A DNA stretch of 6,183 nt from JASFRI01 sp050115015 (GCA_050115015.1 JASFRI010000259.1:1-6183); one strand, 5' to 3'. Counted from the stretch's first letter, positions 1 to 6,023 are shown. Made by a program: numbers and translations. The notes: a model not told the origin generated them from the sequence alone.

Positions 1-157
1 AGGCGAGCACGAAGGCGCCGCCCGTGGTCCAGGCGCTTCCCAGCACCGCGTCCATCCCCCGCTGCAGGGAGGACTGCATCCGCCGCGCGACTCGGCCGGG
101 CCCCTCCTCCCGGGGAGGGCGCGGCTTGGCCGGCTCCGCCTTGGGTCGGTCGCTCAT
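1..157 (-). CDS. N-terminus of probable 7TM-HD (PgpH-type) phosphodiesterase, cut by window edge
   Basis: Only the first 52 codons are present; the gene continues beyond the left edge. The ATG lies 27 nt after the phoH stop codon, in the same direction, behind a weak AGGCGG-like ribosome site. The visible protein has a basic, Pro-rich, hydrophilic N-terminus (residues 1-37), then begins a hydrophobic stretch at about residue 43 (WTTGGAFVLA). This is consistent with the cytoplasmic tail and first membrane helix of a 7TM-HD protein. In many bacteria the gene after phoH, before ybeY, is such a membrane-anchored HD hydrolase that degrades cyclic di-AMP. The assignment rests on gene order and this topology, since no catalytic motif falls inside the window. 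Another membrane protein, or an unusual gene, is possible. ATG codons at residues 27 and 35 are later alternative starts but would remove the tail. Confidence 0.5.
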   Translation of the reverse strand, partial: MSDRPKAEPAKPRPPREEGPGRVARRMQSSLQRGMDAVLGSAWTTGGAFVLA

Positions 158-184
158 GCCACCGCCTGCGCGAAGGACCGAATT

Positions 185-1138
185 CTACTCATCGCCGTTC
201 TGGTAGGCCTCGTACGCCTTGATGATCGACTGTACCAGAGGATGACGGACGACGTCCCGCTCGTCGAAGTACACGAAGCCGATCCCCTCGATGGACGACA
301 GGATATGTTGCACCTCGACGAGCCCCGACGGCTTCCCGGCGGGGAGATCGATCTGCGTGATGTCGCCGGTGACCACGGCCTTGGAGTTGAAACCACAGCG
401 GGTGAGGAACATCTTCATCTGCTCGCGGGTGACGTTCTGTGCCTCGTCCAGGATCACGAAGCAGTCGTTGAGCGTCCGCCCGCGCATGAAGGCCAGGGGC
501 GCCACCTCGATGATCCCGCCGGAGAGCAGCGCGTCCGCCTGCACCTTCTCGCTGAGGTCGAAGATGGCATCGTAGAGCGGCCGCAGGTACGGGTCCACCT
601 TGGCGACCAGGTCCCCCGGCAGGAACCCGAGCTTCTCCCCGGCCTCGACGGCGGGCCGGACCAGGATGATCCGCTCCACCCGCTTCTCCGAAAGGTAGGA
701 CAAGGCCATGGCGACCGCAAGGTAGGTCTTTCCGGTCCCCGCCGGTCCGATGGCGAACACCAGGTCCTTCTGGCGGATCATCTCCACGTAGCTGCGCTGG
801 TTGCGGCTTTTCGGGAAAACCTGCTTGCGGCCGGACGGGACCACCCGGCCCTGGGTGAAGTGCTCGCGCAGCGAGGCGCCCGGCTCCCCCCGGAGGACCC
901 GCACCGCCGTGGCCACGTCCCCCTCGCGAAGGGAATACCCCGTATCCGCCAGGCGGGAGAGCTGCGAGAGTACGGTCTCGGCCATCTGCACGGCGGCCGG
1001 AGCGCCCTCCAGGGTCACCTCCCGCCCCCGGGCGGCGATGCGCAGCCCGAACGCCTGCTCCAGCCGCTTGAGATTCCGGTCGAAGCTCCCGTAGAGCGCC
1101 TCCAGCCCGCGTTCCCCCAGGGTCAGCTGCCGCACCAC
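185..1138 (-). CDS. phoH: PhoH family P-loop ATPase (PhoH/YbeZ type)
   Basis: This is a 317-residue cytoplasmic ATPase of the PhoH family, linked in other bacteria to RNA metabolism and ribosome-associated YbeY. It may act with RNA because it starts with a KH-like domain (about residues 7-62, with FDRNLKRLEQAFGLRIAARG). Next is the RecA-like ATPase core: Walker A GPAGTGKT at 131-138, the conserved VRPAVEAGEKLGFLPGD segment at 160-176, Walker B VILDEAQN at 228-235, and the TGD motif at 257-259. Length matches the usual 310-350 residues, and all nucleotide-binding motifs look intact. The frame stays open far upstream, but that part overlaps the preceding lipoprotein gene and has shadow-like composition. 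I chose the GTG at 1138 because GGGAG lies six bases before it and the KH-like domain starts properly after it; the next codon is also GTG. It follows the lipoprotein gene by 97 nt and probably shares its promoter. Confidence 0.96.
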   Translation of the reverse strand: MVRQLTLGERGLEALYGSFDRNLKRLEQAFGLRIAARGREVTLEGAPAAVQMAETVLSQLSRLADTGYSLREGDVATAVRVLRGEPGASLREHFTQGRVVPSGRKQVFPKSRNQRSYVEMIRQKDLVFAIGPAGTGKTYLAVAMALSYLSEKRVERIILVRPAVEAGEKLGFLPGDLVAKVDPYLRPLYDAIFDLSEKVQADALLSGGIIEVAPLAFMRGRTLNDCFVILDEAQNVTREQMKMFLTRCGFNSKAVVTGDITQIDLPAGKPSGLVEVQHILSSIEGIGFVYFDERDVVRHPLVQSIIKAYEAYQNGDE

Positions 1139-1144
1139 GGCGGA

Positions 1145-1149
1145 CTCCC
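1145..1149 (-). promoter_or_regulatory. Ribosome binding site deciding the phoH start
   Basis: GGGAG on the minus strand ends six bases before the first of two tandem GTG codons (1138 and 1135). No ATG lies in frame between the upstream stop-gene boundary and the KH-like domain, so this site is the main evidence for a GTG start. Confidence 0.6.
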
Positions 1150-1236
1150 GGGCCTCCGGACCGCGGGGCCTCCCGCCGTCCTCCCGTCGCGGCTGGTCTT
1201 TGCGGCTGCGGGTGATGGTGTGTTCCTGAGCGCCGG

Positions 1237-1797
1237 CTAGCGGAGCCGGACTGCCACCGTCTCGGCATCGGCGCTGCTGGCCAGGCTGATCGCCTCCAGG
1301 GCGAGAGCACGCGCCCTGCGGTAGTTGCATTGGCTGGCATGGAGGACATGCTGGGCCTGCCGCAGCCTGTCGGCGGCCGTCTCGACCTCGCCGGCCCCGG
1401 GGGCGCGTCCCGCGGCCCGCGCCTTGGCCAGGGCTTCCTCCGCCTCGTCGATGGCGACCTGGGCCTCCGCCCGGGCCACCGCGACCTGGCGGCGCGCCTC
1501 CCTCTCGGCCTCCCGGGACCACCGGATCGTCTCTTTCCCCGCGGCCCGGGCCGCCGGCCCCCGGCGGGCGGCGACCTCGGCCTCGAGGGCCTCCAGCCCC
1601 TGCTGGGCGCGTTCGAAGGGCTCCGGCGCGTACTCCGTCGCACAGGCCCGCCAGGCGGCCTCCAGCGCCGCCCGGGCCTCGTCGAGGGCCGCCGGCCCCC
1701 GAGGCGCGCAGCCCACGAGACAGACCGGGAGCACGACGGCCTGCACGAGGAACGTCGCGAGAGGGTGTACTCGACCCCTCCCCCCGCGCCGCACCAC
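1237..1797 (-). CDS. Small alpha-helical lipoprotein, DUF4398-like
   Basis: The 186-residue product has an arginine-rich n-region (RRGGRGR), a hydrophobic core (ATFLVQAVVLPVC) and lipobox LVGC with the lipidated Cys at residue 30. The residue after Cys is Ala, so Lol sorting to the outer membrane would be expected in a diderm. The mature part, about 157 residues, is almost all Ala/Glu/Arg-rich helix. It resembles DUF4398 in the run YAPEPFERAQQGLEALE (56-72). A related second unit occurs at 141-173 (AADRLRQAQHVLHAS, then YRRARALALEAISLA), so the protein may be a tandem duplication of this helical unit. Members of this family are often periplasmic or outer-membrane lipoproteins of unknown role. 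The start is GTG at 1797, nine bases after AAGGAG; a second GTG follows at once, and a TTG at 1830 lies in frame upstream of the SD. It lies between aspS and phoH and probably leads the phoH transcript. Confidence 0.8.
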   Translation of the reverse strand: MVRRGGRGRVHPLATFLVQAVVLPVCLVGCAPRGPAALDEARAALEAAWRACATEYAPEPFERAQQGLEALEAEVAARRGPAARAAGKETIRWSREAEREARRQVAVARAEAQVAIDEAEEALAKARAAGRAPGAGEVETAADRLRQAQHVLHASQCNYRRARALALEAISLASSADAETVAVRLR

Positions 1798-1806
1798 CGA
1801 CCTGAG

Positions 1807-1812
1807 CTCCTT
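1807..1812 (-). promoter_or_regulatory. Ribosome binding site deciding the lipoprotein start
   Basis: AAGGAG on the minus strand lies nine bases before GTG at 1797. It sits inside the longer reading frame that begins with TTG at 1830, so it argues for the GTG and a more typical signal-peptide n-region. Confidence 0.75.
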
Positions 1813-1814
1813 AA

Positions 1815-1853
1815 ACCTATGTAATATCAAGGCTTCGAGAAATTAGCATAGGT
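1815..1853. repeat. Imperfect inverted repeat spanning the promoter start region (possible operator)
   Basis: ACCTATG at 1815-1821 is the reverse complement of CATAGGT at 1847-1853. Allowing a one-base insertion, the arms extend to ACCTATGTAAT and its partner ATTAGCATAGGT. Read in the direction of transcription, the first arm contains the extended -10 element and the second ends just before the AAGGAG ribosome site. If transcription starts near 1833, the first arm is not in the transcript, so a DNA-level operator is more likely than an RNA hairpin. Read-through RNA from aspS could still fold it. Its role is unproven. Confidence 0.45.
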
Positions 1854-1868
1854 CCCGATCGCTGTCAA
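1840..1868 (-). promoter_or_regulatory. Sigma-70-type promoter for lipoprotein-phoH
   Basis: A perfect TTGACA (-35, at 1863-1868) is followed by a 17-bp spacer and TAATTT (-10, at 1840-1845). The -10 is preceded by TGC, which makes an extended -10 element (TGnTAATTT). The expected transcript start is near 1833, leaving a leader of roughly 36 nt before the GTG. The -35 box overlaps the TGA stop codon of aspS (1865-1867). The AT-rich patch stands out against a very GC-rich background. The -10 hexamer matches the consensus at only three of six positions. Confidence 0.6.
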
Positions 1869-3661
1869 GCGCCCTGCCCTGCCCCCCCGCCGTCCGGGCG
1901 CAGCCCGATGCCCAGCTCGCGGAGCTGCGCCTCCCCCACCGCCGAGGGGGAGCCGGTCATCAGATCGGTGCTGGACGTCGTCTTGGGGAACGCGATCACG
2001 TCCCGGAGCGAGGTGGACCCGGTCAGCAGGGCGGCGATCCGGTCCAGGCCCAGCGCGATCCCCCCGTGGGGCGGCGCACCGTGGGCCAGGGCGCCGATGA
2101 AGAACCCGAACTTGGAGTCGATCTCGGCCTCCGACAGCCCGAGGCGCCGGAACACGCGCCGCTGCAGGTCGGCCTGATGGATACGGATGCTGCCCCCGCC
2201 GAGCTCCCACCCGTTCATTACCAGGTCGTAGGCCTGGCCGCGGACGCGTCCCGGATCGGATTCGATCCGTGGGACGTCGGACGGCCGCGGGCTGGTAAAG
2301 GGATGGTGGATGGAGGTCCAGCGCTCCTCCCCGTCGTCGTACTCGAACAGCGGGAAGTCCTCCACCCAGAGCAGGGCATCGCGTCCCCGGTCCACCAGGT
2401 CGAGGCGCCGGGCGACCTGGAGACGCAACGCCCCCAGCGCCGCCGCGGCGACCCGGGCGGTATCCGCCACCAGGAGCGCCAGGTCCCCCTGCCCGCCGCC
2501 GAGGGACTCGACGACCTTGCGGCACAGATCCTCACCGAGGTGCTTGAGGACCGGCGAGCTGAGGCCGCCCTCCCCCATCTTGATCCACACCAGGCCGCCC
2601 GCACCCTGCGCCTTGGCGAGTTCGGTCAGCTCATCCAGCTCCCGCCGCGGCATCCCCGCCCCGCCGGGAGCGACCAGACCGCGGACCACCTTGCCCTCGG
2701 CGACGGCAGCGGCGAAGCGCTGGAACGGCGTGTCGGCCACGAGCGTCGAGACGTCGCCGATCGGCACTTCGAAGCGCAGGTCCGGGCGATCGGTGCCGTA
2801 GCGGAGCATCGCCTCGTCATAGGACATGCGCGGCACCCGTGCGGGCCAGGACCGCCCCGCCGCCTCGAAGGCCCGCGCCATCATCCCCTCGACGACCTCG
2901 TAGATGTCCTCGGGGCTCACGAAGGACATCTCGATGTCGATCTGCGTGAACTCCGGCTGCCGATCCGCGCGCAGGTCCTCGTCCCTGAAGCACCGGGCAA
3001 TCTGGAAGTAGCGCTCGAAGCCGCTGATCATGAAGATCTGCTTGAAGATCTGCGGCGACTGCGGCAGGGCGAAGAAGCTGCCGGGATGCACCCGGCTCGG
3101 CACCAGATAATCCCGGGCTCCCTCCGGCGTCGACTTGGTCAGGATCGGGGTCTCGAGCTCGTAGAACGCGGCCGCGTCCAGGTAGTTCCGGACCGCGAGG
3201 GTGATCCGGTGCCGCAGCGCGAGCTTCTCCTGCATGACCGGGCGCCGCAGGTCCAGGTAGCGCCAGCGTAGCCGCAGTTCCTCACCGCAGGACTCCAGGT
3301 CCTCGAGGGTGACCGGAAGCGGGCTGCAGGGGTTGAGCACCTCGAGCTCCAGGGCGCGGACCTCCACCTCGCCGGTGGCGAGGTTCGGATTGCGATTCTC
3401 CGCGCTGCGCGCCAGCACCTCACCCCGCACCGCCACGACGAACTCCGCCCGCAGCGCACCCGCCGCCTCGTGCGCCGCCGCCGCGGCGTCCGGATGGAAC
3501 ACCACCTGCACGGGACCCGACCGATCCCGCAGATCGATGAAGATCAGCCCGCCATGGTCGCGGCGCCGGTGCACCCATCCGCAGAGGCGCACCTCCCGGC
3601 CCACGTCGGAGCCCCGCAGGTCACCGCATCCGTCGGTCCGCCTCCGGACGTCGTCCCGCAT
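1865..3661 (-). CDS. aspS: Aspartyl-tRNA synthetase, bacterial type, probably non-discriminating (Asp/Asn)
   Basis: This 598-residue class II synthetase activates aspartate and charges tRNA(Asp) in the cytoplasm. The order is: N-terminal OB-fold anticodon domain (about 20-110), catalytic core, bacterial GAD insertion (about 285-420), and the rest of the core. Visible motifs are YLDLRRP, the TKSTPEGARDYLVPSR segment, QSPQ at 201-204, motif 2 with CFRDEDLRADRQPEFTQ at 224-240, GGGSIRIH at about 488-495, and motif 3 GLDR at 538-541, followed by RDVIAFPKT. Length is normal. At the position of E. coli Leu30 there is His36 (RRRDHGGLIF); a His here is a feature of non-discriminating AspRS, which also forms Asp-tRNA(Asn). 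The ATG at 3661 overlaps the hisS stop (TGATG), with GGGAGG eight bases upstream; a GTG at 3664 is possible. It is translationally coupled to hisS. Confidence 0.98.
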   Translation of the reverse strand: MRDDVRRRTDGCGDLRGSDVGREVRLCGWVHRRRDHGGLIFIDLRDRSGPVQVVFHPDAAAAAHEAAGALRAEFVVAVRGEVLARSAENRNPNLATGEVEVRALELEVLNPCSPLPVTLEDLESCGEELRLRWRYLDLRRPVMQEKLALRHRITLAVRNYLDAAAFYELETPILTKSTPEGARDYLVPSRVHPGSFFALPQSPQIFKQIFMISGFERYFQIARCFRDEDLRADRQPEFTQIDIEMSFVSPEDIYEVVEGMMARAFEAAGRSWPARVPRMSYDEAMLRYGTDRPDLRFEVPIGDVSTLVADTPFQRFAAAVAEGKVVRGLVAPGGAGMPRRELDELTELAKAQGAGGLVWIKMGEGGLSSPVLKHLGEDLCRKVVESLGGGQGDLALLVADTARVAAAALGALRLQVARRLDLVDRGRDALLWVEDFPLFEYDDGEERWTSIHHPFTSPRPSDVPRIESDPGRVRGQAYDLVMNGWELGGGSIRIHQADLQRRVFRRLGLSEAEIDSKFGFFIGALAHGAPPHGGIALGLDRIAALLTGSTSLRDVIAFPKTTSSTDLMTGSPSAVGEAQLRELGIGLRPDGGGAGQGA

Positions 3662-4938
3662 CACTCCATCCTCCCTCGCGGGGCCAGCAGCCGCGCGATC
3701 GCCGTCTCCAGGTCCGCGAGCCGGACCTCCTCCTGGCTCGCATCCGCCATCCGCTTCAGGACACAGGCCTCCCGGGCCAGCTCCTCCTCGCCGAGGATCA
3801 GCGCCAGCCGGGCTCCCAGCCGGTCCGCCCGCTTCATCTGCGGCCCGAGGGAACGCGGCCGGAAATCATGCCGGACGGAGAATCCGGCGGCTCGCAGGCG
3901 CCGCGCCAGGGCGAAGACCCTCCCGTGGGCCGCCTCCCCCATCGCCACCAGGAACAGGTCGACGCCGGCCGGCCGGAGATCCGGATGGTCCTCCGGGATG
4001 AGCAGGATCAGGCGCTCCAAACCCAGCGCAAAGCCGAATCCCGAGACGTCCGGGCCACCCAGATCCCGCACCAGGCCGTCGTACCGCCCCCCGCCGAGGA
4101 CGGCGTCCTGGGCGCCGAGCCCGCCGCCGGTGACCTCGAAGGCCGTCCGCACATAGTAGTCCAGGCCCCGGACCAGGCGAGGGGCCTCCTCCCACGAGAT
4201 GCCGAGATCCCGGAGCCCCTGCCGCACCCCGGCGTCGTGGGCGGCGCAGGCTTCGCAGAGATGGTCCCGCAGCAACGGGGCCGCCGAGAGGATCTCCTGA
4301 TCCGCCTCGACCTTGCAGTCCAGGACGCGCAGGGGGTTGTCGGCGTAGCGTCGGCGACAATCCCCGCAGAGGTGGTCGAGCCGCGGCTCCAGGAAGGCAC
4401 GGAGCACCTCCCGGTAGGCGGGCCGGCAGGCCTCGTCCCCCACCGAGTTCAGCAGCAGCTTCACGTCCCGGACATGCAGGGACCCCAGGTAATCGAGGAC
4501 CATACCCAGGACTTCCGCATCCACCCGGGGGGAGGGCTCGCCGAACACCTCCGCCCCGATCTGGTGAAACTGCCGCTGCCGTCCCTTCTGAGGGCGCTCG
4601 TAACGGAAGTGCGGACCGATGTAGAACAGCCGCTCCCCCTGCGTCCCGTGGTCCAGCGAGTGCTCGACGTACGCGCGGGCCACCGCGGCGGTGCTCTCCG
4701 GCCGCAGCGCAATCCGCTCGTCGCCCCGCTCCATCACGTACATCTCCTTGTGGACGATGTCCGTGCTCTCCCCCACGCTGCGGGCGAACAGCTCGTACGA
4801 CTCCAGCAGCGGCGTCCGGATCTCCTCGAACCCATGGCGCCGGAAGCAATCCCGTGCCCGCGACTCCGCGAGCTGCCACTTCCGGATCTCCGCCGGGAGG
4901 ATGTCCTTCATCCCCCGCAGGGCGCGATAGCGCTTCAT
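3661..4938 (-). CDS. hisS: Histidyl-tRNA synthetase
   Basis: This 425-residue class II synthetase charges tRNA(His). The order is: catalytic core from the N-terminus (RYRALRGMKDILP), RPEST at 79-83, motif 2 around FRYERPQKGRQRQFHQIGAE at 111-130, the HisRS-specific signature RGLDYYVRTAFEV at 257-269, GGGRYDGL at 282-289, motif 3 GFALGLERL at 302-310, and a C-terminal anticodon-binding domain (about 325-420). The insertion between motif 2 and the signature carries cysteines C191 and C194 (CGDC), C208, and C228 and C231 (CEAC), a pattern seen in many bacterial HisRS. Length is typical. The ATG at 4938 follows GAGGT (4945-4949) by six bases and begins the conserved N-terminus; the frame open further upstream is a shadow of the opposite-strand lipoprotein gene. 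It is the first gene of the hisS-aspS pair, preceded by a long GC-rich leader. Confidence 0.98.
   Translation of the reverse strand: MKRYRALRGMKDILPAEIRKWQLAESRARDCFRRHGFEEIRTPLLESYELFARSVGESTDIVHKEMYVMERGDERIALRPESTAAVARAYVEHSLDHGTQGERLFYIGPHFRYERPQKGRQRQFHQIGAEVFGEPSPRVDAEVLGMVLDYLGSLHVRDVKLLLNSVGDEACRPAYREVLRAFLEPRLDHLCGDCRRRYADNPLRVLDCKVEADQEILSAAPLLRDHLCEACAAHDAGVRQGLRDLGISWEEAPRLVRGLDYYVRTAFEVTGGGLGAQDAVLGGGRYDGLVRDLGGPDVSGFGFALGLERLILLIPEDHPDLRPAGVDLFLVAMGEAAHGRVFALARRLRAAGFSVRHDFRPRSLGPQMKRADRLGARLALILGEEELAREACVLKRMADASQEEVRLADLETAIARLLAPRGRME
3670..3675 (-). promoter_or_regulatory. aspS ribosome binding site inside the 3' end of hisS
   Basis: GGGAGG on the minus strand ends eight bases before the aspS ATG at 3661, within the last codons of hisS. 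With the TGATG stop-start overlap it points to translational coupling, and it favours this ATG over the GTG three bases earlier (five-base spacing). Confidence 0.75.
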
Positions 4939-4954
4939 CAGATGACCTCGGTGA

Positions 4955-5001
4955 AGGCCCCGGGGCCTCCGGGCCCGGGGTGCGGGTGGCGGGCGGCCGC
5001 C
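4955..5001. repeat. Cluster of GC palindromes in the hisS leader
   Basis: Three perfect palindromes lie between the predicted hisS transcript start (about 5036) and its ribosome site: AGGCCCCGGGGCCT (4955-4968), CCGGGCCCGG (4969-4978, immediately adjacent) and GGCGGCCGCC (4992-5001). Transcribed leftward they could form strong stems just upstream of GAGGT at 4945-4949. High GC content alone raises the chance of such palindromes, but two abutting ones of 14 and 10 bp are notable. There is no U-rich tract, so this is not a standard intrinsic terminator. Confidence 0.5.
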
Positions 5002-5042
5002 GACGAACCCGGACCGGACGGTGCCGCCGGCAGGCCAGGCGG

Positions 5043-5071
5043 AACATAACACACGGCCCGGACCCCGGCAA
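5043..5071 (-). promoter_or_regulatory. Predicted leftward promoter for hisS-aspS
   Basis: TTGCCG (-35, at 5066-5071), a 17-bp spacer and TATGTT (-10, at 5043-5048) on the minus strand, each matching four of six consensus positions. The expected start near 5036 gives a leader of about 98 nt before the hisS ATG. It sits in one of the few AT-containing patches of the gap and overlaps the rightward promoter. Confidence 0.5.
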
Positions 5072-5088
5072 CGCTCGGATGGTATACT
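5059..5088 (+). promoter_or_regulatory. Predicted rightward promoter for the beta-propeller lipoprotein
   Basis: TATACT (-10, five of six consensus positions) at 5083-5088, with a weak -35 CGGACC at 5059-5064 (18-bp spacer; G, A and C of TTGACA matched). The expected start is near 5095, about 37 nt before the TTG and 58 nt before the GTG start candidates. Its -35 box falls inside the spacer of the opposing hisS promoter. Confidence 0.45.
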
Positions 5089-5131
5089 GCGCCGCTCCGC
5101 GCCGGTCCCGCCGGCGCGACGGCGAGGCCTC

Positions 5132-5911
5132 TTGTTCGCTCCGCTTCCCCGCGTGCGTCGCCTCTTCCTGGCCCTCTTCCTGTCGGGCGCCCTGGTGGGC
5201 TGTGCCCGCGGCCCGGAGGAGCGCCACTGGCGCCGGCTCGGACCGGGACCCGCCCGTGTGGAGCTGCGCGCCAGCTGGGGGCGCCCGCTGCCGTTCTGCC
5301 CGGCCTCCCTGGGCGCCGGGGAGCGGCACGTCATTCTCGTCGCCGGCGAGCAGCGGCTGGCGCTGGATCCGCGGACCGGAGAGCCCGTACCGGACCTGGC
5401 GGAGGAGCCCGCGCCTGCGGCGGATCGCGGCGCGCGGCTGTTCTGGGAGGACCGGACCCTCACCCTCTACGGCCCGGCCGGCCGTCTGGTGGCGAGCCGG
5501 GAGGGTCGCCTCCGGCCCGCCTGGGTGGTCGAGTTCGGCACCGCCGTGGAGGCACCGCTCCAGCTGCACCGGGGCCGCGTGGTGGTGCAGGCCCTCGATA
5601 ACTACGTTTACGCGCTGCGCGCGCGCAACGGCCACGAGCTCTGGCGGACACGGCTGTCCCACCGGCTGACGCGAGCCGGGGCGTTCTGGGAGGACCAGTT
5701 CCTGTCGATCCCGGCGAACGCGGGGCGCCTGGTCGTCCTGGACCTCCGGGACGGCTCCGAGTCCGGGAGCTGGAGCCTCGAGGACCCGGCGGAGCGCTTC
5801 GTGAGCGGCCCGGTGGTCGTGGGGGATCGGGTGGTGGCCGCGGCGAGCCCCTGGGGGGCGGGTTCCTGCAGCGCGCTGGGGCTGGACATCCTCCCGGAGA
5901 CGGTGGACTGA
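5132..5911 (+). CDS. Short PQQ/BamB-like beta-propeller lipoprotein
   Basis: The product (259 residues from TTG, 252 from the GTG at 5153) is an exported lipoprotein: arginines before a hydrophobic run (RRLFLALFLSGA) and lipobox LVGC, with Cys at residue 24. Ala at +2 predicts outer-membrane sorting in a diderm. The mature part carries beta-propeller strand repeats. The clearest is residues 141-175, where GRVVVQALDNYVYALRARNG precedes HELWRTRL, the classical PQQ-like blade pattern. Weaker blades are visible at 66-89 (LALDPRTGEPV), 180-216 (GRLVVLDLRDGSESGSW) and 224-242 (VSGPVVVGDRVVAAAS). This is far shorter than BamB (about 390 residues, eight blades), so a complete propeller is unlikely; it may be partial or pair with another protein. 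No quinone ligand is implied. TTG has GAGG at 5124-5127 but only four bases of spacing; the GTG at 5153 has no clear SD. Function is unknown. Confidence 0.75.
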   Translation: MFAPLPRVRRLFLALFLSGALVGCARGPEERHWRRLGPGPARVELRASWGRPLPFCPASLGAGERHVILVAGEQRLALDPRTGEPVPDLAEEPAPAADRGARLFWEDRTLTLYGPAGRLVASREGRLRPAWVVEFGTAVEAPLQLHRGRVVVQALDNYVYALRARNGHELWRTRLSHRLTRAGAFWEDQFLSIPANAGRLVVLDLRDGSESGSWSLEDPAERFVSGPVVVGDRVVAAASPWGAGSCSALGLDILPETVD

Positions 5912-5914
5912 CGC

Positions 5915-5932
5915 CGTGTCCCTGGTGACACG
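5915..5932 (+). terminator. Weak hairpin after the lipoprotein stop codon
   Basis: CGTGTC (5915-5920) and GACACG (5927-5932) form a six-base-pair stem with a six-base loop, starting four bases after the TGA. No T-rich tract follows, so it is at best a weak or factor-assisted terminator, or a 3'-end stabiliser. Confidence 0.3.
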
Positions 5933-5940
5933 CTCGGATC

Positions 5941-5970
5941 TTGCCGCTCCTGGATGGGCTGTGTTAGCCT
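5941..5970 (+). promoter_or_regulatory. Possible promoter for the E1 dehydrogenase gene
   Basis: TTGCCG at 5941-5946, an 18-bp spacer and TAGCCT at 5965-5970, preceded by TGT (extended -10 form). The -10 matches only three of six positions, so support is weak. The rest of the gap 5912-6036 shows only the small hairpin and the ribosome site. Confidence 0.3.
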
Positions 5971-6023
5971 CGTCCCCTGCATTCCTGGCCGGCATCGGCA
6001 CCGTGGCCATCCCCATCTTCGTC

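Noticed and set aside
1139..1236. Possible separate promoter or terminator between the lipoprotein gene and phoH
   Set aside because: No paired -35/-10 boxes and no stem followed by a T tract; the 98 bases look like a plain GC-rich spacer with the phoH ribosome site.
242..1240. Long plus-strand open frame antisense to phoH
   Set aside because: It mirrors the phoH frame, with low-complexity Asp/His/Gly/Arg composition and no known motif; phoH is unmistakable.
1139..1522. N-terminal extension of phoH
   Set aside because: It would overlap most of the lipoprotein gene, is Gly/Arg/Pro-rich without a domain, and known PhoH proteins begin near the chosen GTG.
2066..3271. Long plus-strand open frame antisense to aspS
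   Set aside because: aspS on the other strand is complete with all class II motifs. The antisense translation has no recognisable domain, and long antisense frames are expected at this GC content.
5002..5016. GGTTCG (T-arm-like) on the minus strand suggesting a tRNA
   Set aside because: No acceptor stem, anticodon arm or D-arm can be placed around it.
5017..5028. T-box-like sequence (GGCGGCACCGTC on the minus strand) in the hisS leader
   Set aside because: It matches the T-box core at about nine of twelve positions, but it lies only a few bases after the predicted transcript start, leaving no room for Stem I with a specifier codon, and no terminator/antiterminator pair is visible.
4939..5463. 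N-terminal extension of hisS
   Set aside because: The frame is open but antisense to the lipoprotein gene. HisRS normally starts close to RYRALRGMKDILP, and the ATG at 4938 has a good ribosome site.
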